This document shows positions 49,119 through 58,224 of a stretch of DNA of 64,000 nucleotides, one piece after another. The notes beneath the pieces were generated by a model. That model did no database searches and was not told the origin of the DNA. It was given only the letters and a program-made list of their open reading frames with translations. Source of the stretch: an uncultured Oscillibacter sp. (GTDB lineage: Bacteria; Bacillota; Clostridia; Oscillospirales; Oscillospiraceae). The stretch is from contig CAJTVF010000006.1 of assembly GCA_910579435.1 (NCBI GenBank), positions 1 through 64,000 on the forward strand, written 5' to 3'. Both the position numbers and the translations under genes were made by a program. The first letter of the stretch is position 1. Every line of letters starts with the position of its first letter.

Positions 49119-49826
49119 TCACTCCCCTTCCGCCAGCCGGTAGCCCACGCCCACCTCGGTGAAAAGATATTCCGGCTCGGCGGGGTTGCGCTCGATCTTG
49201 CGGCGGATGTTGGCCATGTTGACCCGGAGGATCTGATTCCCGCTTCCCGCCCGGGGGCCCCAGAGCTCTTTCATAATGAAGTCGTAGGTCAGCACCTTTC
49301 CGGCGTGCTTGCCAAGCAGGGCCACGATGCGGAACTCGCTGAGGGTCAGCTTCACGTTTTCCCCCCGGACCAGCACCTGGTGCTTGTTGTAGTCGATGAC
49401 CAGCTCCCCCACGGAATAGGTGCCCTTCTGGGCGATTTCGTCGTTGCCGCTGGCGGTGCGGGTGTGGCGGATGGCCGTGCGGACCCGGGCCAGCAGCTCG
49501 GCGGTGCCGAAGGGCTTGGTCAGATAGTCGTCGGCCCCCTGGTCCAGGGCCGTCACCTTGTCCCGCTCGTGGGAGCGGGCGGAGACCACCACCACCGGCA
49601 GGCTGGACCAGCTCCGCAGCTGCCGGAGGATGTCCAGCCCGTCCATGTCGGGCAGGCCCAAATCCAAAATCACCAGATCCGGGCAGTGGGAGGAGATCAT
49701 GGAAAGCCCCTCCGCCCCGGTGCGGGCCTGGATGGTCTCGTAGCCCTGGCCGTCCAGCACGGCGGCGATGAACTGGGCGATGTTCTTCTCGTCCTCGACA
49801 ATCAGGATTTTTTCCCGGATATTCAT
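49119..49826 (-). CDS. kdpE: KdpE-type OmpR-family response regulator
   Basis: A 235-residue regulator. Receiver with ILIVEDEKNIAQFI, phospho-Asp in DLVILDLGLPDMDGLD and LTKPF; winged-helix DNA-binding domain from about 130 with KLTLSEFRIVALLGKHAGKV, the KdpE-like HQVLVRGENVKLTLSE and the end LFTEVGVGYRLAE. The gene overlaps kdpD by four bases. No kdpFABC pump genes are in the window, so the target may be elsewhere (or ktrBA). Confidence 0.85.
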   Translation of the reverse strand: MNIREKILIVEDEKNIAQFIAAVLDGQGYETIQARTGAEGLSMISSHCPDLVILDLGLPDMDGLDILRQLRSWSSLPVVVVSARSHERDKVTALDQGADDYLTKPFGTAELLARVRTAIRHTRTASGNDEIAQKGTYSVGELVIDYNKHQVLVRGENVKLTLSEFRIVALLGKHAGKVLTYDFIMKELWGPRAGSGNQILRVNMANIRRKIERNPAEPEYLFTEVGVGYRLAEGE

Positions 49827-50902
49827 ATGGATACCTCCTGGCGGGCCGTGGGCAGGCGGAAGGACAGCTCCGCGCCCTGGGGCAGATTTTTGGCGGAAAT
49901 GGTCCCCCCGTGGGCCAGGACGATGGCCCGGCAGACGGAGAGGCCCAGGCCCATGTTCCGTTTTCCGTCCCCGTCCGGGGGGCGGCGGGATTTGAGGCGG
50001 CCGTCAAACAGGTTGTCCAGCTCCTCCTTGGGGATGCCGGCGCCGTCGTCCCGGACGGTGATCCGGGCGCTGTCCTCCTCCGCCTCCAGGAGCAGGGCGA
50101 TGTTGGCGGCCCGACCGTGAACGACGGCGTTTTCCAGGAGGTTGGCCAGCACCTGCTCCATGAGGATGGGGTCCATGGGGACCATCAGCAGCTCCTCCGG
50201 GGCGGAGACGGTGACGCTCACGTGGGGAAAGCGGCGGCGGAACTTCTGGGCCGCGGCCCCCAGGACCTCCTCGGCGGGCTCAGGCTCCTTGGCGATGCGG
50301 GCCTGCGTGTCCCCCATCCGGGTGATGGAGAGGAGGTTTTCCACCACCCGGATCAGCCACTGGGCCTCCTCCCGGGCGTTTTCCAGCAGCTCCCGCTGCT
50401 CCTGGCTGGAGAGGCCGGGGTTCTCCAGCACGGCGGAGGTGGACCCCACGATGGACGTCAGGGGGGTGCGGATGTCATGGGAGACGGAACGGAGGAGGTT
50501 GGCCCGCATCTTCTCCCGCTCGCTTTCCGCCAGGAGATTGGCCTGGCGCTTGGCCTGGGCGGTGAGGGTGCAGGTGATGAGAGAGACCATCAACAGCGTG
50601 AAGAAGGTGAGGGGATAGCCGGAGAGGCTCAGGTTGAAGGCCCAATAGGGGTAGGTGAACACGAAGTTGACGCAGACCATGCCCAGCACCGTGGCGATGA
50701 AGCCGAAAAGGTAGCCGGTGGTGAGCCGGGAGATCAGCAGCACCGCCAGCACGAAGACCGGCGGGGCGAAGCCCTCGATGACGCCCGCGTTCTGAAGGAA
50801 GAAGCAGAGGGCCACGGCGCAGGAAAAAATACCCGCGGTAAGGGCCAGGTCCCGCCAGGAGAAGGGGAACAGGGGGGAGGCCCAGGGCTTGCGGAAGGTC
50901 AT
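49823..50902 (-). CDS. kdpD: KdpD-like histidine kinase, short form
   Basis: A 359-residue sensor corresponding to the C-terminal part of KdpD: four DUF4118 membrane helices (about 18-112), HisKA with the phospho-His in SVSHDIRTPLTSIVGS, and HATPase with LENAVVHG, DDGAGIPKEEL and GLGLSVCRAIVLAHGG. The long N-terminal KdpD/Usp cytoplasmic region of full-length KdpD (about 900 residues) is missing. The promoter region upstream is short and the ATG is its natural start, so this is a short form, not an obvious truncation. Confidence 0.87.
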   Translation of the reverse strand: MTFRKPWASPLFPFSWRDLALTAGIFSCAVALCFFLQNAGVIEGFAPPVFVLAVLLISRLTTGYLFGFIATVLGMVCVNFVFTYPYWAFNLSLSGYPLTFFTLLMVSLITCTLTAQAKRQANLLAESEREKMRANLLRSVSHDIRTPLTSIVGSTSAVLENPGLSSQEQRELLENAREEAQWLIRVVENLLSITRMGDTQARIAKEPEPAEEVLGAAAQKFRRRFPHVSVTVSAPEELLMVPMDPILMEQVLANLLENAVVHGRAANIALLLEAEEDSARITVRDDGAGIPKEELDNLFDGRLKSRRPPDGDGKRNMGLGLSVCRAIVLAHGGTISAKNLPQGAELSFRLPTARQEVSI

Positions 50903-50961
50903 GGCGGAAGCTCCTTTCTAAAATGGCGTTTTCACCATTATAACAGGAGTTCCCCCATAAT

Positions 50962-52473
50962 TCAATTGCCGGCCTTCCGCCCGCTTCCGAACAGGCCCCG
51001 GAGCCACAGAACGTCCCTCCAGCCCACCACCCGGAACAACAGCCACAAGGAGCCCAGCGCCAGAAGATAACACCCCATGGGGACCAGGGCCCCCGCCGCC
51101 CCCGCCTGGGGCCGGAGAAGGAACACGGGCAGGGCGGCCGCCGCTCCGCAGAGGGAGGCCCGCGCCGCCGGGCCGGGGGAGAACCGCAGGCCCGCCGACT
51201 TCCCCAGCCGCCGGAGGCTCAGGGCGAAGTTCACCAGATGGGAGGCGGCGAAGCTGAAATAGTAGCCCCCCATGCCGAACCGGGGCAGCAGCAGCCAGAG
51301 GAGGGCCACGTCCAGCAGGTTTGTCAGCAGGTTGTACCGGGCGTTGGCGCTCTGCTGGCCCAGGCCCTTGCACATGGCGTCCACCACGATATCCAGGTAG
51401 AGAATGGGGACCAGGGGGGCGTAGAGCCGGAGGCAGGCCCCGGCGGCCTCGCTGCGGTAGAGCAGCTCCCCCAGGGGCCGGGCGGCGGCGAAAACGGCCC
51501 CTCCGGCGCAGACGCCGAAGAGCCAGGAGACCCGGAGGCCCTGCCGGGCCAGATACCGGACCCGGACCCGGCCCGGATTCCGCGCGCAGCGGGAGAACTC
51601 CGCCACCAGCAGGTCCGCCAGGGAGGCCAGAATGGCCGTGGGGAACATCAGCACCGGGAACACCATGCCGTGGAGCACGCCGTAGTCCGCCATGGCGTTG
51701 ACGGTCCCGGCGTAGAGGGCCAGGCGGCGGGGGATGATGAGGTTTTCCACGGTGTTCAGCCCCGCCCGGAGGTCGTCCGCCACGCCCACGGGCAGGGACA
51801 GGCCGAAGACCCGCCGCCAGGGGGGCCGGTCCTCCCGGCCCAGGGGAGCGCCCTCCTGCCGGAGGACCCACAGGGCCCCCAGGGACAGCGCCCCGGCGGC
51901 GGAGGACCCCAGGGCCACCGACAGGCAGGCCCGGGCCGTATCCCCGCCCGCCCAGCGGGCCAGGAGGACAAAGGTGACGGCGATGGCGCAGCCCTGCTCC
52001 AGGAATTCCACCGCCACCAGGGTCCGCAGCCGCCCGGCGGCGGTGAAGAGGCCGGTCATCACGCCGTTGAGGCAGCTGACGGGCAGGAAGAGGGCAAAGG
52101 CCCGGAGGGCCGCCTCCCCGGCGGCGTCCCCCATCCAGCCCCCGGCGATCTGAGGGGCGAAGACCCAGAGCCCCGCCGCCGTGGGCAGGGCGAAGAGGAG
52201 GCAGTACCGGACGCAGCCCCGCAGGGCGGGACGGACGCTCCGCCGCCGGCCCAGGGCCTCGGCGGAGAGGTAGAGGGCGCAGGTCCGGGCCCCGGAGGAG
52301 CCCAGGGTAAAGGCCAGCATCCGCACGGAGAGAATCAGCTGCAAAAGGCCCACCCCGGCGGCGCCAATCCGGCCGGAGAGGTAGACCTGAAAGCTCATGC
52401 CCGCAAGACGCAGGGCCAGGTTGGCCCCGGTGAGTAGCAGAGCGCCGTAGAACATGGTGCTTCCCTTTTTCAA
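50962..52473 (-). CDS. SpoVB/MurJ-like flippase (MOP superfamily)
   Basis: A 503-residue protein with about 14 membrane helices of the polysaccharide-transporter/SpoVB group. Features: FYGALLLTGANLALRLAGMS at the start, GLSLPVGVADDLRAGLNTVE, and DAMCKGLGQQSANARYNLLT. In sporulating Firmicutes this type takes part in spore cortex formation by lipid II or related lipid-linked export. The start is TTG 52473 with GGGGGTG, or ATG 52455 with AAGGGAAG; I keep the longer. Monocistronic, 59 bp upstream of kdpD. Confidence 0.83.
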   Translation of the reverse strand: MKKGSTMFYGALLLTGANLALRLAGMSFQVYLSGRIGAAGVGLLQLILSVRMLAFTLGSSGARTCALYLSAEALGRRRSVRPALRGCVRYCLLFALPTAAGLWVFAPQIAGGWMGDAAGEAALRAFALFLPVSCLNGVMTGLFTAAGRLRTLVAVEFLEQGCAIAVTFVLLARWAGGDTARACLSVALGSSAAGALSLGALWVLRQEGAPLGREDRPPWRRVFGLSLPVGVADDLRAGLNTVENLIIPRRLALYAGTVNAMADYGVLHGMVFPVLMFPTAILASLADLLVAEFSRCARNPGRVRVRYLARQGLRVSWLFGVCAGGAVFAAARPLGELLYRSEAAGACLRLYAPLVPILYLDIVVDAMCKGLGQQSANARYNLLTNLLDVALLWLLLPRFGMGGYYFSFAASHLVNFALSLRRLGKSAGLRFSPGPAARASLCGAAAALPVFLLRPQAGAAGALVPMGCYLLALGSLWLLFRVVGWRDVLWLRGLFGSGRKAGN

Positions 52474-52533
52474 AACAACACCCCCGTCCTACACTATATG
52501 GACGAGAGGGAGCGGGTAGGACAAAAAGGGGGG

Positions 52534-52563
52534 TTGAACCGGCGGCGGGAAGTGTGGTAAAAT
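52534..52563 (+). promoter_or_regulatory. Promoter of the PhzF-like gene
   Basis: TTGAAC, 18 bp, TAAAAT. Confidence 0.6.
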
Positions 52564-52599
52564 AAGACAAATATTGCCGTGTTATAGGGGGAAGAGGCT

Positions 52600-53409
52600 A
52601 TGAGGCAGTACATTGCGGACGCCTTCGCGGAGGAGCTGTTTACGGGAAACCCGGCGGCGGTGCTTCCCTGCAAGCAGATGCCGGAGGCGGCGCTTATGCA
52701 GAGCGTCGCCATAGAGAACAACTATTCGGAGACCGCCTTCGTTGTGAAAACGGGTTCCGGGACCTATGACCTGCGGTGGTTTACCCCCAGCGGGGAGATC
52801 GACCTCTGCGGCCATGCCACCCTGGCGTCGGCCTACGTCGTCAGTGAGTTTGTGGAGCCCGGCGTTTCGGAGATGCGCTTTCAGACCCTGAGCGGGGAAC
52901 TGCGGGCCATGCGGGAGGGGGACTGGATTACCCTGGATTTTCCCGTTGGGAAAACCAGGCCCGTCCCGGTGACGGAGGCGATGCTGGCCGCCACGGACGG
53001 CCTGGCCCGGGAGGCGTATTTTGACGGCGGGGACCTGGTGCTCACCGTGGGAAGCGAGGAAGAGCTGGCCCGGTTTGTCCCCAACGACGGGTTGATTTTA
53101 AAGCTGGACGGCCTGCGGGACGGGCTGGGGCTGATTCTGACCGCCCCTTCCGCCGAGTACGATTTTGTGTCCCGGTACTTCTACCCCTGTTCTTATCCCA
53201 GGGCCCATGTCATGGAGGACCCCGTAACAGGGCGGGCTCACACCTTCCTGGCCCCTGTTTGGGCAAAGAAGCTGGGAAAAACCCGCATGACGGCCCGGCA
53301 GATTTCCCGGCGGGGCGGCGTGGTGGCCGTCCGGCTGGAAGGAGGCCGGGTCTTCTTGGGGGGAAAGGTCGTTCTGTTCATGGAGGGGGAAATCCCCTTT
53401 GATTTATAG
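52600..53409 (+). CDS. PhzF-family isomerase
   Basis: A 269-residue two-lobed enzyme of the PhzF / diaminopimelate-epimerase-like fold. QYIADAFAEELFTGNPAAV at the start, the catalytic Glu in ENNYSETAFV, LRWFTPSGEIDLCGHATLAS and the second-lobe MEDPVTGRAHTFLAPVWA are present; the usual GSAH is GRAH here. The substrate of such stand-alone PhzF proteins is generally unknown. GGGGGAAGAGG precedes the ATG. R1 copy 3 follows 34 bp after the stop. Confidence 0.9.
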   Translation: MRQYIADAFAEELFTGNPAAVLPCKQMPEAALMQSVAIENNYSETAFVVKTGSGTYDLRWFTPSGEIDLCGHATLASAYVVSEFVEPGVSEMRFQTLSGELRAMREGDWITLDFPVGKTRPVPVTEAMLAATDGLAREAYFDGGDLVLTVGSEEELARFVPNDGLILKLDGLRDGLGLILTAPSAEYDFVSRYFYPCSYPRAHVMEDPVTGRAHTFLAPVWAKKLGKTRMTARQISRRGGVVAVRLEGGRVFLGGKVVLFMEGEIPFDL

Positions 53410-53442
53410 GCGGGGCCTTCGGCTCTTTTCGGGAGCGTCATT

Positions 53443-53609
53443 TTAAGGAACCACTGATGAAATCCCCGCACACAGCTTCACGCCATAAATTCCCGCTGGA
53501 CTGCGTTAGAAAATCTTGAAATCCGTCAGGATTCCTGCGATTTTCTTCCTTGTCAGCAGAAATTTCTGGCGCAAATCTGCACACGTTGATTTAATCAGTG
53601 CTTCCTTAA
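53443..53609 (+). repeat. R1 repeat, copy 3
   Basis: 167 bp; shares with copy 4 a set of differences from copies 1 and 2 (GCTTCACGCC, CTGGACTGCGTTAG, GGATTCCTGC, CAGCAGAAATT). It ends 33 bp before the racemase start, so it lies in that gene's promoter region. Confidence 0.9.
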
Positions 53610-53642
53610 TGGAATCAAACGCACACAAAGGAGAAAACGCAT

Positions 53643-54287
53643 ATGAAAATTGCCGTCATCGCCGGGACTCCGGTAGACACCCAGATGGGTGTGGACCTTT
53701 TAAAGAGAAAGGGAGCGGAGGGGACCGGCTTCCCCGTCTCCCGGACCCCGGAGGAGCAGACCGCCTTCCAGGTGGGCTCCCAGTCCGCCCGGGAGGAGGC
53801 CGTGGGGGCCATACTGGACCAAATCAAGGCCCGGGGCCTGGAGCGGGTCCTTCTCTACTGCAACTCTCTCAGCGCCACCATCGACGCCCACGCCCTGGCG
53901 GAGGCCCGGGGACTTCGCGTGTGGACGCCCATGGACGTCTACGGCGAAATCGCCCGGAAGAACCGCCGGGTGGGCGTCCTGGCCGCCAACTGCCAGGGGG
54001 CCGCCGGGGTGGAGCGGGCCATGGTGAACGCTTCGCCGGATACCCTGGTGTTTGGCACGGCGAACCTGCGGCTGGTGCTGGGAGTGGAGGCGGGAACGCC
54101 GCCGGAGGCTCTTGTGGAGGACTGCGGCCTGGAGACTCTGCTCCGCTTCTTCGAGCAAAACGGGGCGGAGGCGGTGGTGCTGGGCTGCACCCACTTTCCC
54201 TATGTGAAGGAGGCCCTGCAAGGGCGGACGAGCCTCCCCGTCCTGGACCCGGCGGAGCGGCTGGCGGAGCTAGTCCTGGCCCCCTGA
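53643..54287 (+). CDS. Aspartate/glutamate racemase-family protein
   Basis: A 214-residue cytoplasmic enzyme of the cofactor-independent Asp/Glu racemase superfamily. Two catalytic-type cysteines are present, in LLYCNSLSATIDA and VVLGCTHFPYVKEAL, plus VGVLAANCQGA. Shorter and more divergent than MurI (about 260 residues), so specificity is open. ATG 53643 follows AAAGGAG. With R1 directly upstream, its expression may start in the repeat. Confidence 0.85.
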   Translation: MKIAVIAGTPVDTQMGVDLLKRKGAEGTGFPVSRTPEEQTAFQVGSQSAREEAVGAILDQIKARGLERVLLYCNSLSATIDAHALAEARGLRVWTPMDVYGEIARKNRRVGVLAANCQGAAGVERAMVNASPDTLVFGTANLRLVLGVEAGTPPEALVEDCGLETLLRFFEQNGAEAVVLGCTHFPYVKEALQGRTSLPVLDPAERLAELVLAP

Positions 54288-54316
54288 GCACGGTAATTTT
54301 CAAGTAAACGATTACG

Positions 54317-54357
54317 CGCCGCCCCTCTGGAAAACGGAGGCGCGGCGTTCTCTTTTT
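54317..54357 (+). terminator. Terminator after the racemase gene
   Basis: CGCCGC-C-CCTC and GAGG-C-GCGGCG stem, followed by TTCTCTTTTT. Confidence 0.75.
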
Positions 54358-54437
54358 CCCAGGACCGGGAAGCCCCCGGGGCCGAAAACGTTCCGCAGGA
54401 AATGGCAAAATTTCCAGAAAAATTGCCGTTCACAGAC

Positions 54438-54466
54438 TGGACATTTTTAGAAGAAGGGTGTACAAT
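54438..54466 (+). promoter_or_regulatory. Promoter of the rnf operon
   Basis: TGGACA, 17 bp, TACAAT. The roughly 105-nt leader is GC-rich and can fold (for example GACGGTGGGCGG with CCGTCCGCGCCC) but matches no riboswitch I know. Confidence 0.65.
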
Positions 54467-54575
54467 GCAAGGAAGTATGTGATAGTCTGTCCAGGCACGT
54501 CAGCCCGTCCCGACGGTGGGCGGTCTACCCGTCCGCGCCCGGGCCGCTGTCAGCAGTAAAAAATGAGGTGAAATA

Positions 54576-55952
54576 ATGGCACAAGCGTTCTTTGGCGGCG
54601 TTCATCCCCACGACATGAAAGCCGCGACCAATGAAAAGGCCATCGAGCAGCTGCCTGCCCCGGCTCAGGTGGTCATCCCCATGTCCCAGCACTTCGGCGC
54701 GCCATGCACCCCCCTGGTGAAGGCCGGCGACCATGTGAAGGTGGGCCAGAAGATCGGCGAGTTCCGCGGTCTCGGCGCTCCCATCCACTCCAGCGTCTCC
54801 GGCACCGTCAAGGCGGTGGAGCCCCGTCCCTATTCCATGGGCGGGAACATCATGTCCGTCGTCATTGACAATGACTGTCAGGACGAGGTGAGCGAGGAGG
54901 TCCAGGCCCCCGCGAACCCGGACGCGCTGAGCGTGGACGAAATGGTGGAGATCGTGAAAAACGCCGGCATCGTCGGCATGGGCGGCGCCACCTTCCCCAC
55001 CCATGTGAAAATCTCCGGCGGCATCGGGAAAGTAGATACCGTCATCATCAACGGCGCGGAGTGCGAGCCCTACATCACCGGCGACCACCGGGCCATGCTG
55101 GAGCGATCCGAGGAGATCATCGGCGGCGCGACCTACCTCGCCAAGATGTTCGGCGTGGAAAAGGTCGTCATCGGCGTGGAGGTCAACAAACAAAACGGCA
55201 TTGACCAGCTGAACAAAACCATTGCCGAAAAGCACGCCCCCGTGGTGGTGGAGGGCCTCCGCTGCCGGTACCCCCAGGGCGGTGAGAAACAGCTCTGCCA
55301 GGCCATCACCGGCAAGCAGGTGCCTCCCGGAGGACTTCCCAGCAACATCGGATGCGCGGTCTTCAATATCAACACCACCTGCGCCATCTACAAAGCCATC
55401 ACCACGGGCATGCCCGTAGTGAAGAAGGTGGTCACCGTCTCCGGCTCCGGCGTGGTGGAGCCCAAGAACGTGGAGTGCCCCATCGGCACCCCGGTTTCGG
55501 CCCTGTTCGACTTCTGCGGCGGGCTGAAGGACGGCACCTATAAGCTGATTGCCGGCGGCCCCATGATGGGTATGGCCCAGTACACCGCCGACATCCCCGT
55601 GGCCAAGGGCACCGGCTGCATGCTGGCCTTCTGCGAGAAGGAAGAGCAGACCGTCGAGCATCCCCAGTGCATCCGCTGCGGCAAGTGCGTGGGCGTGTGC
55701 CCCATGCACTTAGAGCCCCTGTTCCTGTACCAGTATGCCTCCAAGGGCCTGGTGGACGAGCTGAACGACGCCCACATCATGGACTGCATGGAGTGCGGCG
55801 CCTGCGCCTACACCTGCCCAGCCCGGCTCCACCTGACCCATATGTTCAAAACCGGCAAGCAGCTGGTGAAGGACGCCGCGGCCAAGGCCAAGGCCGCCGC
55901 CGAGGCCAAGAAAGCCGCCGAAGAGGCGAAAAAGGAGGTTGTCAACAAATGA
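54576..55952 (+). CDS. rnfC: Rnf complex subunit C
   Basis: A 458-residue subunit of the ferredoxin:NAD+ oxidoreductase ion pump; it binds NADH/FMN and iron-sulfur clusters on the cytoplasmic side. Flavoprotein-like domain with GMGGATFPTHVKIS and INGAECEPYITGDH; two ferredoxin-type motifs, CIRCGKCVGVCPMHL and CMECGACAYTCPAR. The Ala/Lys-rich tail is typical. Preceded by GAGGTGA. Overlaps rnfD by four bases. Confidence 0.95.
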   Translation: MAQAFFGGVHPHDMKAATNEKAIEQLPAPAQVVIPMSQHFGAPCTPLVKAGDHVKVGQKIGEFRGLGAPIHSSVSGTVKAVEPRPYSMGGNIMSVVIDNDCQDEVSEEVQAPANPDALSVDEMVEIVKNAGIVGMGGATFPTHVKISGGIGKVDTVIINGAECEPYITGDHRAMLERSEEIIGGATYLAKMFGVEKVVIGVEVNKQNGIDQLNKTIAEKHAPVVVEGLRCRYPQGGEKQLCQAITGKQVPPGGLPSNIGCAVFNINTTCAIYKAITTGMPVVKKVVTVSGSGVVEPKNVECPIGTPVSALFDFCGGLKDGTYKLIAGGPMMGMAQYTADIPVAKGTGCMLAFCEKEEQTVEHPQCIRCGKCVGVCPMHLEPLFLYQYASKGLVDELNDAHIMDCMECGACAYTCPARLHLTHMFKTGKQLVKDAAAKAKAAAEAKKAAEEAKKEVVNK

Positions 55953-56989
55953 CGGACTATAAGAATCTCAAGCTGATCGCCACCTCCTCGCCCCATATCC
56001 GCGGCAGCGAGACCACCCAGGGCATCATGAAGGACGTCATCATCGCCATGCTGCCCGCCCTGGCGTACGCCTGCTTCAACTTCGGCCTCCGGGCCCTGAC
56101 CCTGACCCTGGTGTCCGTGGCCGGGTGCGTCTTCTTCGAGTGGCTGTACCGCAAGGTGATGAAGAAGCCCCAGTCCGTTCTGGACCTTTCCGCCGTGGTC
56201 ACCGGCATGCTGCTGGCCTTCGTCAGCCCCGTGCAGATTCCCTATTGGATGATTCTCATTGGCGACTGCTTCGCCATCATCATTGTCAAGCAGCTCTTCG
56301 GCGGCATTGGCAAAAACTTCGTGAACCCCGCCCTGGCGGGCCGGGCCGTGCTGCTGGCCAGCTACGCCGGGTCCATGACCACCTGGGTGGACCCCGCCAT
56401 GGGCAAGGCGGCCCTCTTCGGGTCCAACGTGGACGTCGTCACCGCCGCCACGCCCCTTGGCTACATGAAGGGCACCGACCCCGCCGCCCTGGCGGAGAGC
56501 TTCGCCAATCTCACCGGTACATACGGCGTGAAGGAGATGTTCCTGGGCCAGATCGGCGGTTCCCTGGGCGAGGTTTCCGCGCTGATGCTCATTATCGGCG
56601 GCGTGTACCTCATCTGGCGGAAGGTCATCAACTGGCAGACCCCCGCAGCCTACATCGGCACCGTGGCCGTCCTCACCTTCCTGTTCCCCAAGGCCGGGAG
56701 CAGCCTGGACTGGATGCTCTACAGCATCTTCGGCGGCGGACTCATGCTGGGCGCGTTCTTCATGGCCACCGACTACGCCACCTCCCCCGTCACCAAGAAG
56801 GGCCAGCTGATTTTCGGCGTGGGCTGCGGATTGTTCACCGTGCTGATCCGGTACTTCGGCTCCTATAACGAGGGCGTGTGCTACTCCATCATGGTGATGA
56901 ACCTGTTTGTACCCTTTATCGACAAGTACACCAAGCCCGTGCGCTTTGGCGTTGTGAAATCCGACAAGAAGGAGGGGGCCGCGAAATGA
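55949..56989 (+). CDS. rnfD: Rnf complex subunit D
   Basis: A 346-residue membrane subunit with about nine helices and a covalently bound FMN. SSPHIRGSETTQGIMKDVII is the family start. The predicted flavinylation Thr is in DVVTAATPLGYMKG; FGGIGKNFVNPALAGRAVLL and MATDYATSPVTKKGQLIF are conserved. Start ATG 55949 has AAGGAGG; overlaps rnfC and rnfG by four bases each. Confidence 0.95.
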   Translation: MTDYKNLKLIATSSPHIRGSETTQGIMKDVIIAMLPALAYACFNFGLRALTLTLVSVAGCVFFEWLYRKVMKKPQSVLDLSAVVTGMLLAFVSPVQIPYWMILIGDCFAIIIVKQLFGGIGKNFVNPALAGRAVLLASYAGSMTTWVDPAMGKAALFGSNVDVVTAATPLGYMKGTDPAALAESFANLTGTYGVKEMFLGQIGGSLGEVSALMLIIGGVYLIWRKVINWQTPAAYIGTVAVLTFLFPKAGSSLDWMLYSIFGGGLMLGAFFMATDYATSPVTKKGQLIFGVGCGLFTVLIRYFGSYNEGVCYSIMVMNLFVPFIDKYTKPVRFGVVKSDKKEGAAK

Positions 56990-57606
56990 GCACCAAGAGC
57001 AAGGAAAAGGTTCAGATGGACCCCGCGTACATTATTAAGCTGACCGTCACGCTGCTGGTCACCTGTGTGGTTGTGGCGGCGGCATTGGGCGGCGTCAACG
57101 CCGTCACCGAGGAAAAAATCGACGCCATCAACTGGGCTAAGACCGTGGAGGCCATGAAGGCCGTGGTGGCGGACCCGGACAACACCACCTTCTCCGACAA
57201 GCTGACCCTCACCGACGAGATGACCGCCGCCTCCGGCAGCGTCACTCTGGACTCCGTGTATGAGGCCCAGGTGGGCGGCGCGACGGCGGGCTACGCCATC
57301 AAGGTGGTAGCCAGCGGTTCTCAGGGCAAGATTGAAATGATGGTGGGCGTGGACGGAGAAGGAACCGTCACCGGCGTGTCCATCGTCAAAAACGCCGAGA
57401 CCGCGGGCATCGGCTCCAAGGTCATGACCAACATGCCCACCGCCTCCGGCGTGGGCGTCCTGAGCCAGTTCGAGGGCAAGAGCGCCGCCGACGGGCTTCT
57501 GGCAGTGGGAACGAATGTGGACGCCATCTCCGGCGCCACGGTTTCCACCCGGGGCGTGACCAACGGCGTGAACGCCGCGCTGGCCGTGGCCGGCGTGATG
57601 GGCTGA
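56986..57606 (+). CDS. rnfG: Rnf complex subunit G
   Basis: A 206-residue subunit with one N-terminal membrane helix (about 15-38) and an extracytoplasmic FMN-binding domain. The FMN-attachment motif is DAISGATVSTRGVTNGV, and SIVKNAETAGIGSKV is typical. The ATG overlaps the rnfD stop. Confidence 0.95.
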   Translation: MSTKSKEKVQMDPAYIIKLTVTLLVTCVVVAAALGGVNAVTEEKIDAINWAKTVEAMKAVVADPDNTTFSDKLTLTDEMTAASGSVTLDSVYEAQVGGATAGYAIKVVASGSQGKIEMMVGVDGEGTVTGVSIVKNAETAGIGSKVMTNMPTASGVGVLSQFEGKSAADGLLAVGTNVDAISGATVSTRGVTNGVNAALAVAGVMG

Positions 57607-57624
57607 GAAAGGGGGAGCTGAAAC

Positions 57625-58224
57625 ATGAATCTTGGTAAACAGCTGAAAGAGGGCCTGCTGACCCAAAACCCCGTTCTGGTGCAGATGCTGGGCCTGTGCT
57701 CCACCATGGCCATCACCACCTCCATCATGAACGGCCTGGGCATGGGCGTGTCCGTGCTCATCATCCTGACGGCGGCCAACGTGGTTATCTCCGCCATCCG
57801 GAAGATCGTACCCGACAAGATCCGTATCGCCATGTTCATTGTGGTCATCGCGGGCTTCGTCACCTGCGTGGACCTGCTGCTTCAGGCCTTTGTCCCGGCG
57901 ATTGCCGAGTCTCTGGGCGTGTTCATTCCGCTGATCGTGGTAAACTGCATCATCCTGGGCCGGGCGGAGGCCTTCTCCTATAAGAACGGCGTGGGCGCTT
58001 CCTTCTTCGACGGCATCTTCCAGGGCCTGGGCTACACCCTCGTCCTGCTGGCGATGTGCTTCATCCGGGAGCTGCTGGGCGCGGGAACCCTGGCGGGCTT
58101 CCGCATCATTCCGGAGCAGTTCCCCATTGGCATTCTGACTCTGCCCGTGGGCGGCTTCCTGGTGCTGGGCTTCCTCATCGCCGCCATGCAGTGGGCGCTG
58201 TCCAAGAGTAAGGAGGGCAAGTAA
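57625..58224 (+). CDS. rnfE: Rnf complex subunit E
   Basis: A 199-residue six-helix membrane subunit. QLKEGLLTQNPVLVQMLGLC at the start, VNCIILGRAEAFSYKNG and FIRELLGAGTLAG identify RnfE/NqrD. The stop is directly followed by the rnfA start with no gap. Confidence 0.95.
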   Translation: MNLGKQLKEGLLTQNPVLVQMLGLCSTMAITTSIMNGLGMGVSVLIILTAANVVISAIRKIVPDKIRIAMFIVVIAGFVTCVDLLLQAFVPAIAESLGVFIPLIVVNCIILGRAEAFSYKNGVGASFFDGIFQGLGYTLVLLAMCFIRELLGAGTLAGFRIIPEQFPIGILTLPVGGFLVLGFLIAAMQWALSKSKEGK

